64,000 nt of DNA from Corallincola platygyrae (GCF_039544265.1 NZ_BAABLI010000013.1:1-64000), one strand, 5' to 3'. Shown: positions 7,027 to 17,067, counted from the stretch's first letter. Translations and numbers: made by a program. Notes: generated by a model from the letters alone, not told the origin.

Positions 7027-9144
7027 TTAGTCACTTTTCAGCTGGCTCAACTGCTGGTCCAACTCCCCAACAATATCGTTTACCGTCTGGCCAATAGCCT
7101 CAACTTTGCCCGCCATATCGGCAATTGAGCGGCTGGAATCGCCTATCAGGGTGACGTTTCGGTTGATGTCTTCCGTTACGTGGCTTTGTTCTTCCGCTGC
7201 CGTGGCCACCTGTGCCGCGTTATCATTGATGCCAGCGATCATGCCGGTGATCTGCTCCATGCCCTGATAGCTGCGTTCGGTTTCCGTGACCGTGTTTTCT
7301 ACCCGTTGTTTGCCTTGTTCTATCTGTTCGACGGTGGAATCGACCTCTTTTTGCAGGCCTCTGATCAGGGTGTCGATCTCCTCGGTGGAGTCCTGTGTTC
7401 GCTTAGCAAGATTTCTCACTTCATCTGCCACTACGGCAAAGCCTCGACCCTGCTCACCTGCTCGTGCCGCTTCAATGGCCGCGTTTAGCGCCAGCAGATT
7501 GGTTTGTTCTGCAATGGCACGAATGGTATCTAGAATCCCTGAGATCTCATTGCTTCGTTCGGCGACCTGACCAATACGCTCACTGGCCTGGTCCATATCT
7601 TCAGCGACGGCTCTTACCTCACTCACTGTGTCGGAAAAGGTTTGGCTGGACTCCTTCAGTACGCCGTCGGCATTTATCGCTTCATCCAGCGTGTTTTGCG
7701 CCAACGCTGATACCTCTTGCGCCGTGGTCGACATTTCATGGACGGCTGTAGCGACACTCTCGGTCTCGGTGAACTGTACCTGTGCCGCACTGCTGGACTC
7801 TCTGGCCGCTTCTCCTAGTTCGGCAGACTGTTGGTGCAGGTTACTTGTCTGCGTTTTCATGGTCGCAATCATGGTGCGTAACTTGGTGGTGAACAGGTTA
7901 AAGCCGTCAGACATCTCGTTGAGCTCTTTGTGTTTCTGACGGTTTAACTTGATGGTTAGGTCGCCCTCCGCGCCCGCTAGGTAGGTGAATCGACGGCTCA
8001 TTTCGGCCAAGGGGCGAATAAATCCAGTAATGATGATAGAGACAATAAATACGGTGATAACGGTGCCGATGATGCCAAACAGCACCATTTGCCAGAGTGT
8101 TGAATCAAAGGCTGATTTGAGCTCGCTCTGGAACGCAATGGAGTCTTTTAGTGCAACCGACTTGGGTAGCTTGAAAATCAACTGCCATTTGGTGTTTGAG
8201 GCGTTTACGACAATATCTCGAGCAATGATCAGGTCCGTCTCTGTTTCCAACTGGCCTTTGTCTAATTGAGCGATTTGTACAGCCAGCTCCGGATCTACCT
8301 TCTTGAGCGATTGGCCTAAGCTATCTGGATGGCGCACGCTGGCAACTAATAACCCGATTTCACTGATTAACAACATCTCACCCTGACCACCAAACAGCTC
8401 ATTACTGACTTCAAGGATCCGTTTTTGCACAACAGGCAAATTGATATCGATACCCACCAGACCTCGAAATTTGCCGCCGCCAAGGACTGGCCATGACAGT
8501 GTCGTCATCAGCTCCTGTACGCCCTCCTCAATCTCGTACAGGTATGGCTCGATGGTGCAGGGCTTCAGGCTGTCTCTGCTACACAAGTACCACTCCGCTT
8601 CCCGAATGCCATTTTCATCTTTTTCAGAGAGGTACTTATCATTCGGGTCTCCGGTTTCTTCATATACCAGTTTGTTGCCATCCCTGAGCCAATAAACCTC
8701 TAAGGTGCCAATATTGCTGCTGTGTTGCGGATTGTTTTTGTGTTGAGCGTCCCTGCCATCGTAGCCATTCGGTTCAAATTGGGCGTAAATTGAGCTGATA
8801 TCAGGGTGCGAGGCGAGGGCGTGTTGCGCCATCTTTTTTACTTCATCCCGTGTAAACGGCTGGCCTCCGCTATGTACCGACGTATTACTTAGAAAGGCCG
8901 CCATGGTTTTCGGCAAGTCAAATGCACGATTGAGGTACCCGGATACCTCCTCTGCCGCACTTTGTGTAGCGAACTGCATGGTAGAAACAACTTCAGACTT
9001 AAACGCATCGGCTGCTGATTCGCTTGAATCCTGCCCCGTCGAACTGAGCGAGACACCCACCAGGGTCGAGAGCAGTCCCTGCATTAACAGCAGTATGATT
9101 GCGATAATCCAGAGTAACTTCCGTCGCAGTGACCAGTTCGCCAT
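7027..9144 (-). CDS. methyl-accepting chemotaxis protein with dCache-type ligand domain
   Basis: The 705-residue receptor has a membrane helix at ~10-32, a periplasmic region to ~350 with dCache character (including a Cys pair in CSRDSLKPC), a second helix at ~352-376, a HAMP linker and a long coiled-coil signalling domain. The conserved hairpin tip QTNLLALNAAIEAARAGEQG and RGFAVVADEVRNLA are intact, so it should couple to CheA/CheW. No CheR-binding pentapeptide is seen at the C-terminus. GGAGAA precedes the ATG. The folded element at 9173-9452 lies 29 bases upstream, so the promoter is inside it or was displaced by it. The ligand is unknown. Confidence 0.93.
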   Translation of the reverse strand: MANWSLRRKLLWIIAIILLLMQGLLSTLVGVSLSSTGQDSSESAADAFKSEVVSTMQFATQSAAEEVSGYLNRAFDLPKTMAAFLSNTSVHSGGQPFTRDEVKKMAQHALASHPDISSIYAQFEPNGYDGRDAQHKNNPQHSSNIGTLEVYWLRDGNKLVYEETGDPNDKYLSEKDENGIREAEWYLCSRDSLKPCTIEPYLYEIEEGVQELMTTLSWPVLGGGKFRGLVGIDINLPVVQKRILEVSNELFGGQGEMLLISEIGLLVASVRHPDSLGQSLKKVDPELAVQIAQLDKGQLETETDLIIARDIVVNASNTKWQLIFKLPKSVALKDSIAFQSELKSAFDSTLWQMVLFGIIGTVITVFIVSIIITGFIRPLAEMSRRFTYLAGAEGDLTIKLNRQKHKELNEMSDGFNLFTTKLRTMIATMKTQTSNLHQQSAELGEAARESSSAAQVQFTETESVATAVHEMSTTAQEVSALAQNTLDEAINADGVLKESSQTFSDTVSEVRAVAEDMDQASERIGQVAERSNEISGILDTIRAIAEQTNLLALNAAIEAARAGEQGRGFAVVADEVRNLAKRTQDSTEEIDTLIRGLQKEVDSTVEQIEQGKQRVENTVTETERSYQGMEQITGMIAGINDNAAQVATAAEEQSHVTEDINRNVTLIGDSSRSIADMAGKVEAIGQTVNDIVGELDQQLSQLKSD

Positions 9145-9172
9145 GCCTGTTCTCCATAGATTTGTTTTTACC

Positions 9173-9452
9173 AGGGTCTGTTGACCTTTCGTGTGTGTAT
9201 TTTGTTCGAATGAAACACGTTTTGGGCAAGAAGTTAGCTACGTAGCTTAGCGAACTAAGTAAGTAGTGAATGACGCAGCTCAGAACGTGTTTCAACGAAC
9301 CCCATTTCCTTCAAGAGAAGGGGCAGCATTTGTTGGTGATTTATGCTTCGTTATCGGCTATTTGTTGAGGGCCACTCAACTTCACAGCCTCTGTCTCGCT
9401 TAAATCACCAACATATTGCTGCAAAAACAAACTGCAAAGGTCAACAGACCCT
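9173..9452. mobile_element. MITE-like foldable element with 17-bp terminal inverted repeats
   Basis: AGGGTCTGTTGACCTTT (9173-9189) and its exact reverse complement (9436-9452) bound a 280-bp non-coding segment. Inside are two further long imperfect inverted repeats: 9204-9224 with 9281-9300 (around GAAACACGTT) and 9323-9346 with 9399-9422 (around GTTGGTGATTTA, 9332-9343 / 9401-9412). A small GTTGAG/CTCAAC stem (9364-9380) lies within the second. No transposase frame exists and no target-site duplication is obvious. A non-autonomous transposon or a structured intergenic repeat are both possible. Confidence 0.65.
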
Positions 9453-9543
9453 AATATTAGGCGGTTTTTGGTTGCTGAAAGTGGAAACAGAGATTTTTGT
9501 AGGTATTGGTTATTGGAAGGTGAGGAAGCTCACTCGCTGAATC

Positions 9544-9572
9544 AGAAAAAGAGGGCAGTGGAATCTGCCCTC
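9544..9572 (-). terminator. Rho-independent terminator of the OYE gene
   Basis: On the minus strand the 8-bp stem GAGGGCAG / CTGCCCTC (9551-9572) is followed by a T-rich stretch (9544-9550). Confidence 0.8.
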
Positions 9573-9603
9573 TCGGTAGGTTTTTTCTGTTAACTGTAAA
9601 GAG

Positions 9604-10695
9604 TTAACGCTGAGCCATTGGGTAGTCGGTATAGCCTTTTGCACCCCCACCATAGAAAGTGCTGTGGGCGTCATAACCGATCGGCGTCAGTTCAATGTTC
9701 TGTTGCGCGCGATAGACAAAGTCGGGGTTGGTAATAAATGGCTGACCAAACGCGACCAGGTCCGCATAACCCTTTCTCAGGATCTCTTGGGCTGATTCCA
9801 CCGTGTATTTACCCGCCACCATGATGGGGTGAGGGTAGATCTCTCTCACTTGCTGGCGATAGCTTTCTGGCATCTCGGTGTAGTTGGAGATGTTCTCGGA
9901 GAAATGGATATAAGCCAGCTGCAGTGGTGCCAGTTTCTCAATCGCTTTCAACGTCAGTTCGGTGATCTCCGGATCTGGAGTGGCGTACCCTTCGGTCACG
10001 AATGGTGAGATACGAATAGCGGTTTTGTCACCACCAATGGCTTTGGCTACGGCCTGGGTTACTTCCAGCATAAAGCGCATTCGGTTTTCCTGATTGCCAC
10101 CGTACTGGTCGTCACGCTGGTTGCTGTATACGCGCATAAACTGATCTATCAGGTAGCCATGAGCCCCATGTAGCTCTACACCATCAAAGCCTGCTTCCAT
10201 CGCGTTTTTGGCTGCCTGGACGAAGTCGGCAATAGTCTGCTGAATGTCATCTAGTGTCATGGCACGTGGCATATCGGTTTCAATCATACCGAAACCACCT
10301 TCAGAGAGTGGGCCAAATACCTGATCAGGATGCTTCACTGCCGACGCTGATACCGGCTGCTCTCCAGCAATACTGGTATGGGAACGGCGGCCTACATGCC
10401 ACAGTTGGATAAAGATCTTGCCGCCTTCTTTGTGCACCGCCTCAGTGACTTTCTTCCAACCGTCGATATGTGCCTGGGTGTAGATCCCGGGCGTCAACGA
10501 GTAACCACGAGCAACCGCTGATATTGGTGCACCTTCAGTAATAATCAGGCCGGCACTGGCACGCTGGGCATAATAGGTAGCCATTAGGTCGTTAGGCAGA
10601 TCACCCGGCTGATCCGTGCGAGAGCGGGTCATGGGTGCCATGGCGATCCGGTTGTTTAGTTCGATAGAACCAAAGTGATGAGGGGTAAACAACAT
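9604..10695 (-). CDS. alkene reductase, Old Yellow Enzyme family (NemA-like)
   Basis: A 363-residue FMN-dependent NADPH oxidoreductase acting on activated alkenes, N-ethylmaleimide or nitro compounds. Family motifs are present: APMTRSR near the N-terminus, GVELHGAHGYLIDQF with the paired substrate-binding residues, and VAFGQPFITNPD near the C-terminus. The ATG at 10695 is preferred over the GTG at 10710 because GGGAG lies at correct spacing before it. It is monocistronic with a terminator behind. No adjacent NemR-type repressor is present. Confidence 0.92.
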   Translation of the reverse strand: MLFTPHHFGSIELNNRIAMAPMTRSRTDQPGDLPNDLMATYYAQRASAGLIITEGAPISAVARGYSLTPGIYTQAHIDGWKKVTEAVHKEGGKIFIQLWHVGRRSHTSIAGEQPVSASAVKHPDQVFGPLSEGGFGMIETDMPRAMTLDDIQQTIADFVQAAKNAMEAGFDGVELHGAHGYLIDQFMRVYSNQRDDQYGGNQENRMRFMLEVTQAVAKAIGGDKTAIRISPFVTEGYATPDPEITELTLKAIEKLAPLQLAYIHFSENISNYTEMPESYRQQVREIYPHPIMVAGKYTVESAQEILRKGYADLVAFGQPFITNPDFVYRAQQNIELTPIGYDAHSTFYGGGAKGYTDYPMAQR

Positions 10696-10977
10696 AGCTT
10701 TTTCTCCCACTGGGCCACCTTGTTGGCCAAGTCGATTAACATTTGATGGTGGCGATTCTATGTGCTCTTTTACAAGAGAGTTAGGTGCAAAAGTAGAAAT
10801 GATTTTTGCAATAAATGATAGTAATGCCGAGAGGTCCTACCCCTATGTTTGGATGTTGTTTAATCAGTTAAATTGCTGTAAATTTCGCCACAATAAGTGC
10901 AGGGATTTGCTACCTAAGAGTCGGCCTCGTGGGCCGATGTCGCTTGAAGTTGTTTTGCTGTAAAGCAAGTAAGTGGA

Positions 10978-13900
10978 TTGGTGGAGTCTCGTTTGCCCCC
11001 TGTTTCTGGCTTTCGCCCTTTCTGGCGAGTATTGCTTTTGTTGACCCTTTGTTTGTGGTCAATCTCTTCTGTGCGCGCCGAACCTCTCTACAAAGATCCC
11101 AGATTTAAGCGTCTCAACGTTACTCAGGGCTTATCACAAAGCACTGTCAATGCGCTGCTGATTGATCGCAGTGGTTTCCTATGGGTTGCTACCGAATGGG
11201 GACTAAACCGCTATGATGGTCACCAGGTGCGATTGGTGACCGAGGGTAACGTGCTTGATCGCACCGCCATCTACGAGTTGTTTGAAGACAGTGAAGGGCT
11301 AATTTGGGTAAGCACGCTGTGGGATGGCATCTTTGTATTAGATCCTGACAGCGGGGATATCAGGGCCGAGATCTCAGAAAAATCAGGCTATTTGGATAAT
11401 CCAAGCCAGTCCGCGGAGTTTATTACCGAAGGGCCAGATGGCCGTATTTGGTTGGCATTAGATGAAAAAGTGGTGGCGTACAACAAGCAAACCGCTGAAC
11501 TAACCACCTACTTTTCATTGGACCAAGACCAGATCAAAGCGCAGCACAGCGTCAGGGCCTTAGTGCATTATAAGAACTCGTTGTTCGTCGCCACGACACT
11601 GGGGCTGTATGTCGTCGATATGGATTCCCTCAAATCTCGTCAGGTACATTACCTGGAACCAGAACAGCGCTCAATGGACGCAGTGAATACCAAAGTATTT
11701 GAGTTTGGTGACGATGGCGAGCTATATATCGGCACGGTTGAAGGCCTTTACCGATTAACGCCTGAGCAGGTTGAGCAGCTAAGCCAGGGTAAGGATATTG
11801 TGGCCCAAGCCGCTATTCCTTCAATTAATACCTGGGCTATGGTTCGCCGCAAACATCTGTATTACCTTGCAACTGACCTTGGACTGTTTAGTTACGATCC
11901 AAACACAGATCAAAGCATCCATCTGTTAAACCCTGAGTTATCGATTTATCACATATCCAGCGATCAACTGTACGACCTGACTTTGGACCGAGAGGGTAAT
12001 CTCTGGCTGGGTTCAGATACTGACGGTGCGCTGTATTGGCAAGTCAGGCCAGAATTATTTACTAACATGACTCACCAAAGTGCGGGCCTGAGTAATGATG
12101 TGGTTTGGGGACAGTGGCAGGAAAACCCCGAAACGCTCTGGGTAGGAACCGACAACGGACTTAACCGGGTCGATCTGGTTAGCGGAAAGGTAAAGAGTTT
12201 TCTGGTTAATCCCGATGACAAAGCGGTGAGGTCTTCAAGTTCTATTTACCAAATCCTGGACGCTGGAGAGGAAAAGCTTTGGGTTAATCATGGTGAAGGT
12301 ACAGGCCTGTTCGACAAACTGAGTGGCGAGCTCCGCTCACTTGAAGCCTTGGCTGTTAACCCTGAAATGCTTGAAGGCGGAGAGCATTGGGGTATTCATG
12401 TCACTGCAGAGGGTAAGCTCTGGTTTGTGCATGAGCAGGGTTACTTTAGTTACGACCCCACCACCAGGCAGCTCTCTCCAATTGATGACCTGAATCGGAG
12501 TGCACTGCTTCCAGAAATGTCATGGGGATTTATCGGTCAGTTACCCGGAGACACAACCGGGGTGCTAATGAGTGGCACCTACAGCCTTTGGTATTACGAT
12601 TTCGAAACCGGCGAAGTCAAAGAGCTCCACAATATTAGGCGCGAGAAGGCGCAACGTTACGTTTATGCGGAAAGCTGGGCGCTGGACGATAACGGACTGC
12701 TATGGGTCTCTTATCCTGGTGTCGGATTAGTGGCGCTGGACGCAGAAACTTACCAAGAGAAGTTCTTCTATAAGCGTCATCAGGGGCTGCCCTCTAATGA
12801 AGTTTACAGCCTTCATTTTCAAGCCGGCGGTGCGTTATGGATGAGCTCGATTAAGGGCATTTTGAAGCTCGATACCAAAACACATCATGTACGTCGTTAC
12901 ACCTTGATGCATGGCCTGGCCACTGAAGAGTTTGCAGAGTTTGCGGGTGTTCGCCTGTCAGATGGGCGGTTTAGTTATGGTGGGTACAAGGGGATCACAC
13001 TCTTCGAACCCAATGTCGTCAGCCAGTCTGCCATTACTAATCCGGGCGTGGTGATTTCTGGTATTAATTTGATGTCGAGAGAATTGGCTCTGCCATATCG
13101 AGATCTCAATGGCAGCACAATCAAACTTAATCATGATGATGTGGGTTTGGCCGTCGACTTTTCTGCGCTCTCTTTCTCCGAACAGGAAAACGTCACCTAC
13201 ACCTATCGATTATCAGGAGCCAAAGAGGTTGAGTATCCGCCATCCGCGGAGAGTAGAGCAACGTTCGCTTCGTTATCTCCCGGTTCCTACACTCTCACGG
13301 TCTGGGCATTATCGGCCGAAACCGGCGAGAAAGGACAGCCAGCAAAGGTCTTCATTAACGTCGCTTACCCACCGTTTGCATCGCCAAGGGCCATATTTGC
13401 CTACGGCGCTTTCGTTTTGGTAGCTGTTGGGTGTTTTTGGCGGCGAAGAGTCGCTCACAGGCGGCAGATTTTGCGAGCTCATCAGGCAACGGAGCAGAGT
13501 GAGAAACGAATGCAGCTGGCGTTGCGTGGCAGTGACAGTGGCATCTGGGAGTGGGAGAGCCGCTCTGAGGTATTGATTCAGGACCGCCCGAGTCGTGTAC
13601 TTGGCTATGAACATGCCCCTGTGCTCAACATTTTGCAGTTCAGTGAATTGGTTCATACAGCTGACCAAACACGTTTTGTTAATGCTTGGACACGCTACAC
13701 CAAGGGAGCCCGTAAAAGTCTGGATATTACTTATCGCCTGCGCCACAAAGAAGGGTACTATCTCTGGTTCAGAGATATAGGCAGTGGTATTGCCAGTGAT
13801 GGTGAAGTGCGATTGCTTGGTACTTACACCAACGTGACTGATATCTATGCGACTCGCGAACGAGCCAGCTTGTTTGGCCGCATTTTCGAGCACTCCCATG

Positions 13901-15558
13901 AATGGGTGTTAGTACTCGAACAGGACTTCCGCGTCATGGACGCTAACCCTGCAATGCGTAAGGTACTCGCTTGCAGTGATGACCAGGAGTTGCAGGCAAA
14001 GGTAAATGCATTGTTTGCGCAAAATCCAAGCAGCAAGGCTCTAATTCTTGAGAAGTTAAATACGCTTAAACAAGGCCAGCAGTGGAATGGGGAAACAAAG
14101 ATCACCACGCTTGCGGGAGAGCGTTACGTCGTTGAGGCTGATATCTATGCGGTAACTGAGGATAATGGCATCAGTGAAGGCAACCAGTTTGCCGTGACGT
14201 TCAGCGATATCACAGCACAAAAGCAGGCCACCGCCCAATTACAAAAGATGGCTAGCTTCGATAGTCTGACCGGTCTGCCAAACCGAATGTTACTTCTGGA
14301 TAGGCTAAGCCATGCTATCGACCAAGCAGAAAGGGCCGAGAAGAGCTTGGCGGTGATGTTCCTGGATCTGGACCGGTTCAAATATGTGAATGACAGTTTG
14401 GGGCATGAAGCTGGTGACTCCTTGCTAAAGGTGGTTGCTGCCAGGATCTCAGCCAGCTTGCGCAAGGTAGATACTGTCGCTCGATTGGGCGGTGATGAGT
14501 TTGTAGTTTTGATCGAAGACGCTGGCGCTGAAGCTGTCAGTCAGGTTGCCGAACAACTGGTGGCAGCAATTGAGCAGCCGATTGTCATCTCTGATCAGCC
14601 TGTCAGCATTTCTACCAGTATCGGTATAGCAATCTACCCTGGTGACGGCGCCAATGCCGCTGATCTGTTAAAGCACTCAGATATCGCTATGTACCATGCT
14701 AAGCAGGCTGGACGTGGGGTGGTAAAGTTCTTCCAAGAGCAGATGAACCAGCAGGTTCAGGACAGATTACAGTTCGCCAATGCGCTCAAGGACGCCGTTG
14801 CTCGCCAGAAGTTTATCCCTTACTACCAGCCAATTGTTAAGTGCAGCACAAGTCAAGTGGTGGCATTTGAAGTCTTGATGCGCTGGCCAACCGAATCTGG
14901 ATTTATCTCTCCTGATCGCTTTATTCCGAAGGCGGAAGAGCTGGGCTTGGTTGCAGCTATGACCCGTGACTTGTTGCAACAGGCATTAGCCGACCTCTAC
15001 AGATGGCGAAAAGCTGGATACATGGTCGAGTTATCGGTCAACCTATCGGCCAGGCATTTTGATGAAGATGGGCTGGTCGGAGAGTTGAGTGAGTTGATGT
15101 ACCAGTTCAATTTGCCAACCAATATTCTGTCGTTGGAGATCACCGAAGGTGCCTTGATGGCTGACCACCAACAGGCCAAAGAGATGATGTCCGGTTTGAA
15201 CGAGGCAGGATTTAAGCTGGCATTGGATGATTTTGGTACCGGTTACTCGTCGTTGCGTTATCTGCAGGAGTTCCCCATCGAGATCCTTAAGATTGATCGC
15301 AGCTTTGTTTCGGAAATTGGCAAATCAGCGAATGCTGAAGAGATTATCAACGCGACATTGAGATTGGCAGAGACTCTCCACATGCGCTGTGTTGCAGAGG
15401 GTATCGAAGAGCCGCATCAGGCGGAGTTCTTCAAGCAACGAGGTTGCCAGTTCTTACAGGGATATTACTTCTCCAAGCCTTTACCTGCTGATGCGGCATC
15501 CACATACCTGGCGGATGTTGTTTCGGCCAATGATAAACAAGCACAGGTGCTGAATTAG
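10978..15558 (+). CDS. periplasmic-propeller sensor with PAS, GGDEF and EAL domains
   Basis: A 1526-residue inner-membrane protein. A signal peptide (cleavage near VRA-EPL, residue ~35) precedes two-component-regulator-type beta-propeller repeats (WVATEWGLNRYDG, WVGTDNGLNRVD) and a Y_Y_Y module (~700-795). A membrane helix (~800-822), two PAS regions (~842-1075), GGDEF and EAL follow. GGDEF is intact (1171-1175) with an RxxD inhibitory site (RKVD) five residues before it. The EAL domain reads EVLMRW at 1298 and keeps DDFGTGYSSL (from 1417), KIDRSF and AEGIE, so phosphodiesterase activity is plausible. The start is TTG 10978 or GTG 10981; the ribosome binding site is weak. The direction of c-di-GMP turnover cannot be told. 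Confidence 0.88.
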   Translation: MVESRLPPVSGFRPFWRVLLLLTLCLWSISSVRAEPLYKDPRFKRLNVTQGLSQSTVNALLIDRSGFLWVATEWGLNRYDGHQVRLVTEGNVLDRTAIYELFEDSEGLIWVSTLWDGIFVLDPDSGDIRAEISEKSGYLDNPSQSAEFITEGPDGRIWLALDEKVVAYNKQTAELTTYFSLDQDQIKAQHSVRALVHYKNSLFVATTLGLYVVDMDSLKSRQVHYLEPEQRSMDAVNTKVFEFGDDGELYIGTVEGLYRLTPEQVEQLSQGKDIVAQAAIPSINTWAMVRRKHLYYLATDLGLFSYDPNTDQSIHLLNPELSIYHISSDQLYDLTLDREGNLWLGSDTDGALYWQVRPELFTNMTHQSAGLSNDVVWGQWQENPETLWVGTDNGLNRVDLVSGKVKSFLVNPDDKAVRSSSSIYQILDAGEEKLWVNHGEGTGLFDKLSGELRSLEALAVNPEMLEGGEHWGIHVTAEGKLWFVHEQGYFSYDPTTRQLSPIDDLNRSALLPEMSWGFIGQLPGDTTGVLMSGTYSLWYYDFETGEVKELHNIRREKAQRYVYAESWALDDNGLLWVSYPGVGLVALDAETYQEKFFYKRHQGLPSNEVYSLHFQAGGALWMSSIKGILKLDTKTHHVRRYTLMHGLATEEFAEFAGVRLSDGRFSYGGYKGITLFEPNVVSQSAITNPGVVISGINLMSRELALPYRDLNGSTIKLNHDDVGLAVDFSALSFSEQENVTYTYRLSGAKEVEYPPSAESRATFASLSPGSYTLTVWALSAETGEKGQPAKVFINVAYPPFASPRAIFAYGAFVLVAVGCFWRRRVAHRRQILRAHQATEQSEKRMQLALRGSDSGIWEWESRSEVLIQDRPSRVLGYEHAPVLNILQFSELVHTADQTRFVNAWTRYTKGARKSLDITYRLRHKEGYYLWFRDIGSGIASDGEVRLLGTYTNVTDIYATRERASLFGRIFEHSHEWVLVLEQDFRVMDANPAMRKVLACSDDQELQAKVNALFAQNPSSKALILEKLNTLKQGQQWNGETKITTLAGERYVVEADIYAVTEDNGISEGNQFAVTFSDITAQKQATAQLQKMASFDSLTGLPNRMLLLDRLSHAIDQAERAEKSLAVMFLDLDRFKYVNDSLGHEAGDSLLKVVAARISASLRKVDTVARLGGDEFVVLIEDAGAEAVSQVAEQLVAAIEQPIVISDQPVSISTSIGIAIYPGDGANAADLLKHSDIAMYHAKQAGRGVVKFFQEQMNQQVQDRLQFANALKDAVARQKFIPYYQPIVKCSTSQVVAFEVLMRWPTESGFISPDRFIPKAEELGLVAAMTRDLLQQALADLYRWRKAGYMVELSVNLSARHFDEDGLVGELSELMYQFNLPTNILSLEITEGALMADHQQAKEMMSGLNEAGFKLALDDFGTGYSSLRYLQEFPIEILKIDRSFVSEIGKSANAEEIINATLRLAETLHMRCVAEGIEEPHQAEFFKQRGCQFLQGYYFSKPLPADAASTYLADVVSANDKQAQVLN

Positions 15559-15630
15559 CGCCTGAAATCATCGCGAAATTTTCTGGTTAAAGCGAAAGTA
15601 GGGCTTGTTGGGAGGCCTTGACGGAAAAGA

Positions 15631-16248
15631 CTAAGGCACAAAAATGTACTCGACTTCGCCGTTATCAGCATCGTAGATAAAGCGGTATCTGGGGTCATTC
15701 TTATACACGTACAGACACTCCTGGTCCCCCAGGTAATTGACCTGATAATCCCCCGATTGGGCACTGCCGCGGGCAACGGTTTGGGTAGAATCCATCAAAC
15801 CTATCCATACCTGAGCACAATCATCCACAGTGTCTAAATTAATCGCACCATATGTACCGCTGTCTTCAGGGGTATCAATTGGTGCGCTTGCGAGAATGTC
15901 TTCCCACAGCCCAGTCGGCCAACCATTGCTGTTGATATCAATGCCACTGGTGCCTCGGGAGGCATAGTTTGGGTCTTCGCTGTAGGGCAGAGAGGATAGA
16001 TTGTATAAACCTGAGTTGGCGTTTTTAGTGCGCCAGCCTTGATTGGCCAAGTTAACGGCTGTTTGAAAGGCTTTTACTGTGTAGCGAATGGTAGATTCAG
16101 TGGCTTCATCATTCAGGTTAATAAACTTGGACAGGGCGGTGACAGCCAGTATGCCGAGGATAATCAGCACAATGACGAGCTCCACGAGCGTGAAGCCTCG
16201 ACTAACGCGATTTGATGAGAAGCGCCTGATATTCATATCAGCTATCAT
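15631..16248 (-). CDS. type IV pilin-like protein (prepilin N-methylation domain)
   Basis: The 205-residue protein has a short basic leader ending in SRG, then FTLVELVIVLIILGILA, the class III prepilin signature with the conserved Glu at +5. PilD should cut between Gly and Phe. The C-terminal globular part has two Cys (DDCAQVW and DQECLYV) that could form the D-loop disulfide. It resembles MSHA-type pilins. No other pilus gene is nearby, so it is an orphan. It is convergent with the GGDEF-EAL gene. Which of the two in-frame ATG codons (16248 or 16236) is used is unclear. Confidence 0.82.
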   Translation of the reverse strand: MIADMNIRRFSSNRVSRGFTLVELVIVLIILGILAVTALSKFINLNDEATESTIRYTVKAFQTAVNLANQGWRTKNANSGLYNLSSLPYSEDPNYASRGTSGIDINSNGWPTGLWEDILASAPIDTPEDSGTYGAINLDTVDDCAQVWIGLMDSTQTVARGSAQSGDYQVNYLGDQECLYVYKNDPRYRFIYDADNGEVEYIFVP

Positions 16249-16287
16249 AGCTTTGTTTAGACATGGTACAACCTGAGAACTATCAAT

Positions 16288-17067
16288 GTGTTAATTGACT
16301 CTCACTGTCATCTGGATTTAGCCCCTTTGGTCGATGATTTGGCTGGGGTAATTGACCGAGCCAAACAGGTCGGCATCGGACGCTTTGTTGTTCCTGCAGT
16401 ATCGGCTGCACATTGGCAGCCGCTGTTAGCTTTGGCTGAGCAGTACGAAGAGATCTATGTGGCTTTAGGCCTGCATCCCTATTTTCAAAATCAACACAAA
16501 GAGAATCACCTGACTGAGCTTGATGAGTTGCTCAGCCAAGGCCATCCCAAGCTGGTGGCGGTTGGTGAATGTGGCTTGGACTGGGTGATCGAGGACGCTG
16601 ATAAGCCAAAGCAACTGGCACTGCTGAAAGCGCAACTTGAACTCGCCAATCGACACGCGTTGCCCGTTGTGTTGCATGTACGAAAAGCTCACCCTGAACT
16701 TCTGGCCCTGCTTAAAACGCACTCTCCGCACTATGGCGCCATGGTGCATGGGTTTTCCGGGAGCGAACAGCTGGCGTGGGACTATGTACGTCAGGGCTGC
16801 ATGCTGGGTGTTGGCGGTACAATCACCTATGCCAGAGCGGCTAAAACCCGACAGGCTATCGCTGCAATCCCACTGGAACATCTCCTGTTAGAGACCGATT
16901 CCCCCGATATGCCACTGCATGGTTTTCAGGGGCAGGCCAATGAGCCCGCCAGGTTGCCTTTGATTGCAGAAGTATTGGCAGAGCTTAAACAGGTCGCCGT
17001 TGAAACTGTCACCGCCGATACCGCCGATAACGCCTATCGTCTGTTTGGTTTTGCCGAGGCTGAGTGA
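16288..17067 (+). CDS. TatD family metal-dependent hydrolase (YjjV-like)
   Basis: The 259-residue TIM-barrel hydrolase opens with IDSHCHLD, the first metal site, followed by GECGLDW, HVRKAH and LETDSPDMP, all TatD-family metal-binding motifs. It starts at GTG 16288, because the overlapping ATG at 16286 leads straight to a stop. The role is probably as a DNase or tRNA/DNA repair enzyme, as for TatD/YjjV. Substrate is not deducible. Confidence 0.9.
   Translation: MLIDSHCHLDLAPLVDDLAGVIDRAKQVGIGRFVVPAVSAAHWQPLLALAEQYEEIYVALGLHPYFQNQHKENHLTELDELLSQGHPKLVAVGECGLDWVIEDADKPKQLALLKAQLELANRHALPVVLHVRKAHPELLALLKTHSPHYGAMVHGFSGSEQLAWDYVRQGCMLGVGGTITYARAAKTRQAIAAIPLEHLLLETDSPDMPLHGFQGQANEPARLPLIAEVLAELKQVAVETVTADTADNAYRLFGFAEAE

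Noticed and set aside
10920..10936. Hairpin TCGGCC / GGCCGA before the propeller gene as a terminator
   Set aside because: No T-tract follows directly and no upstream plus-strand gene ends there.
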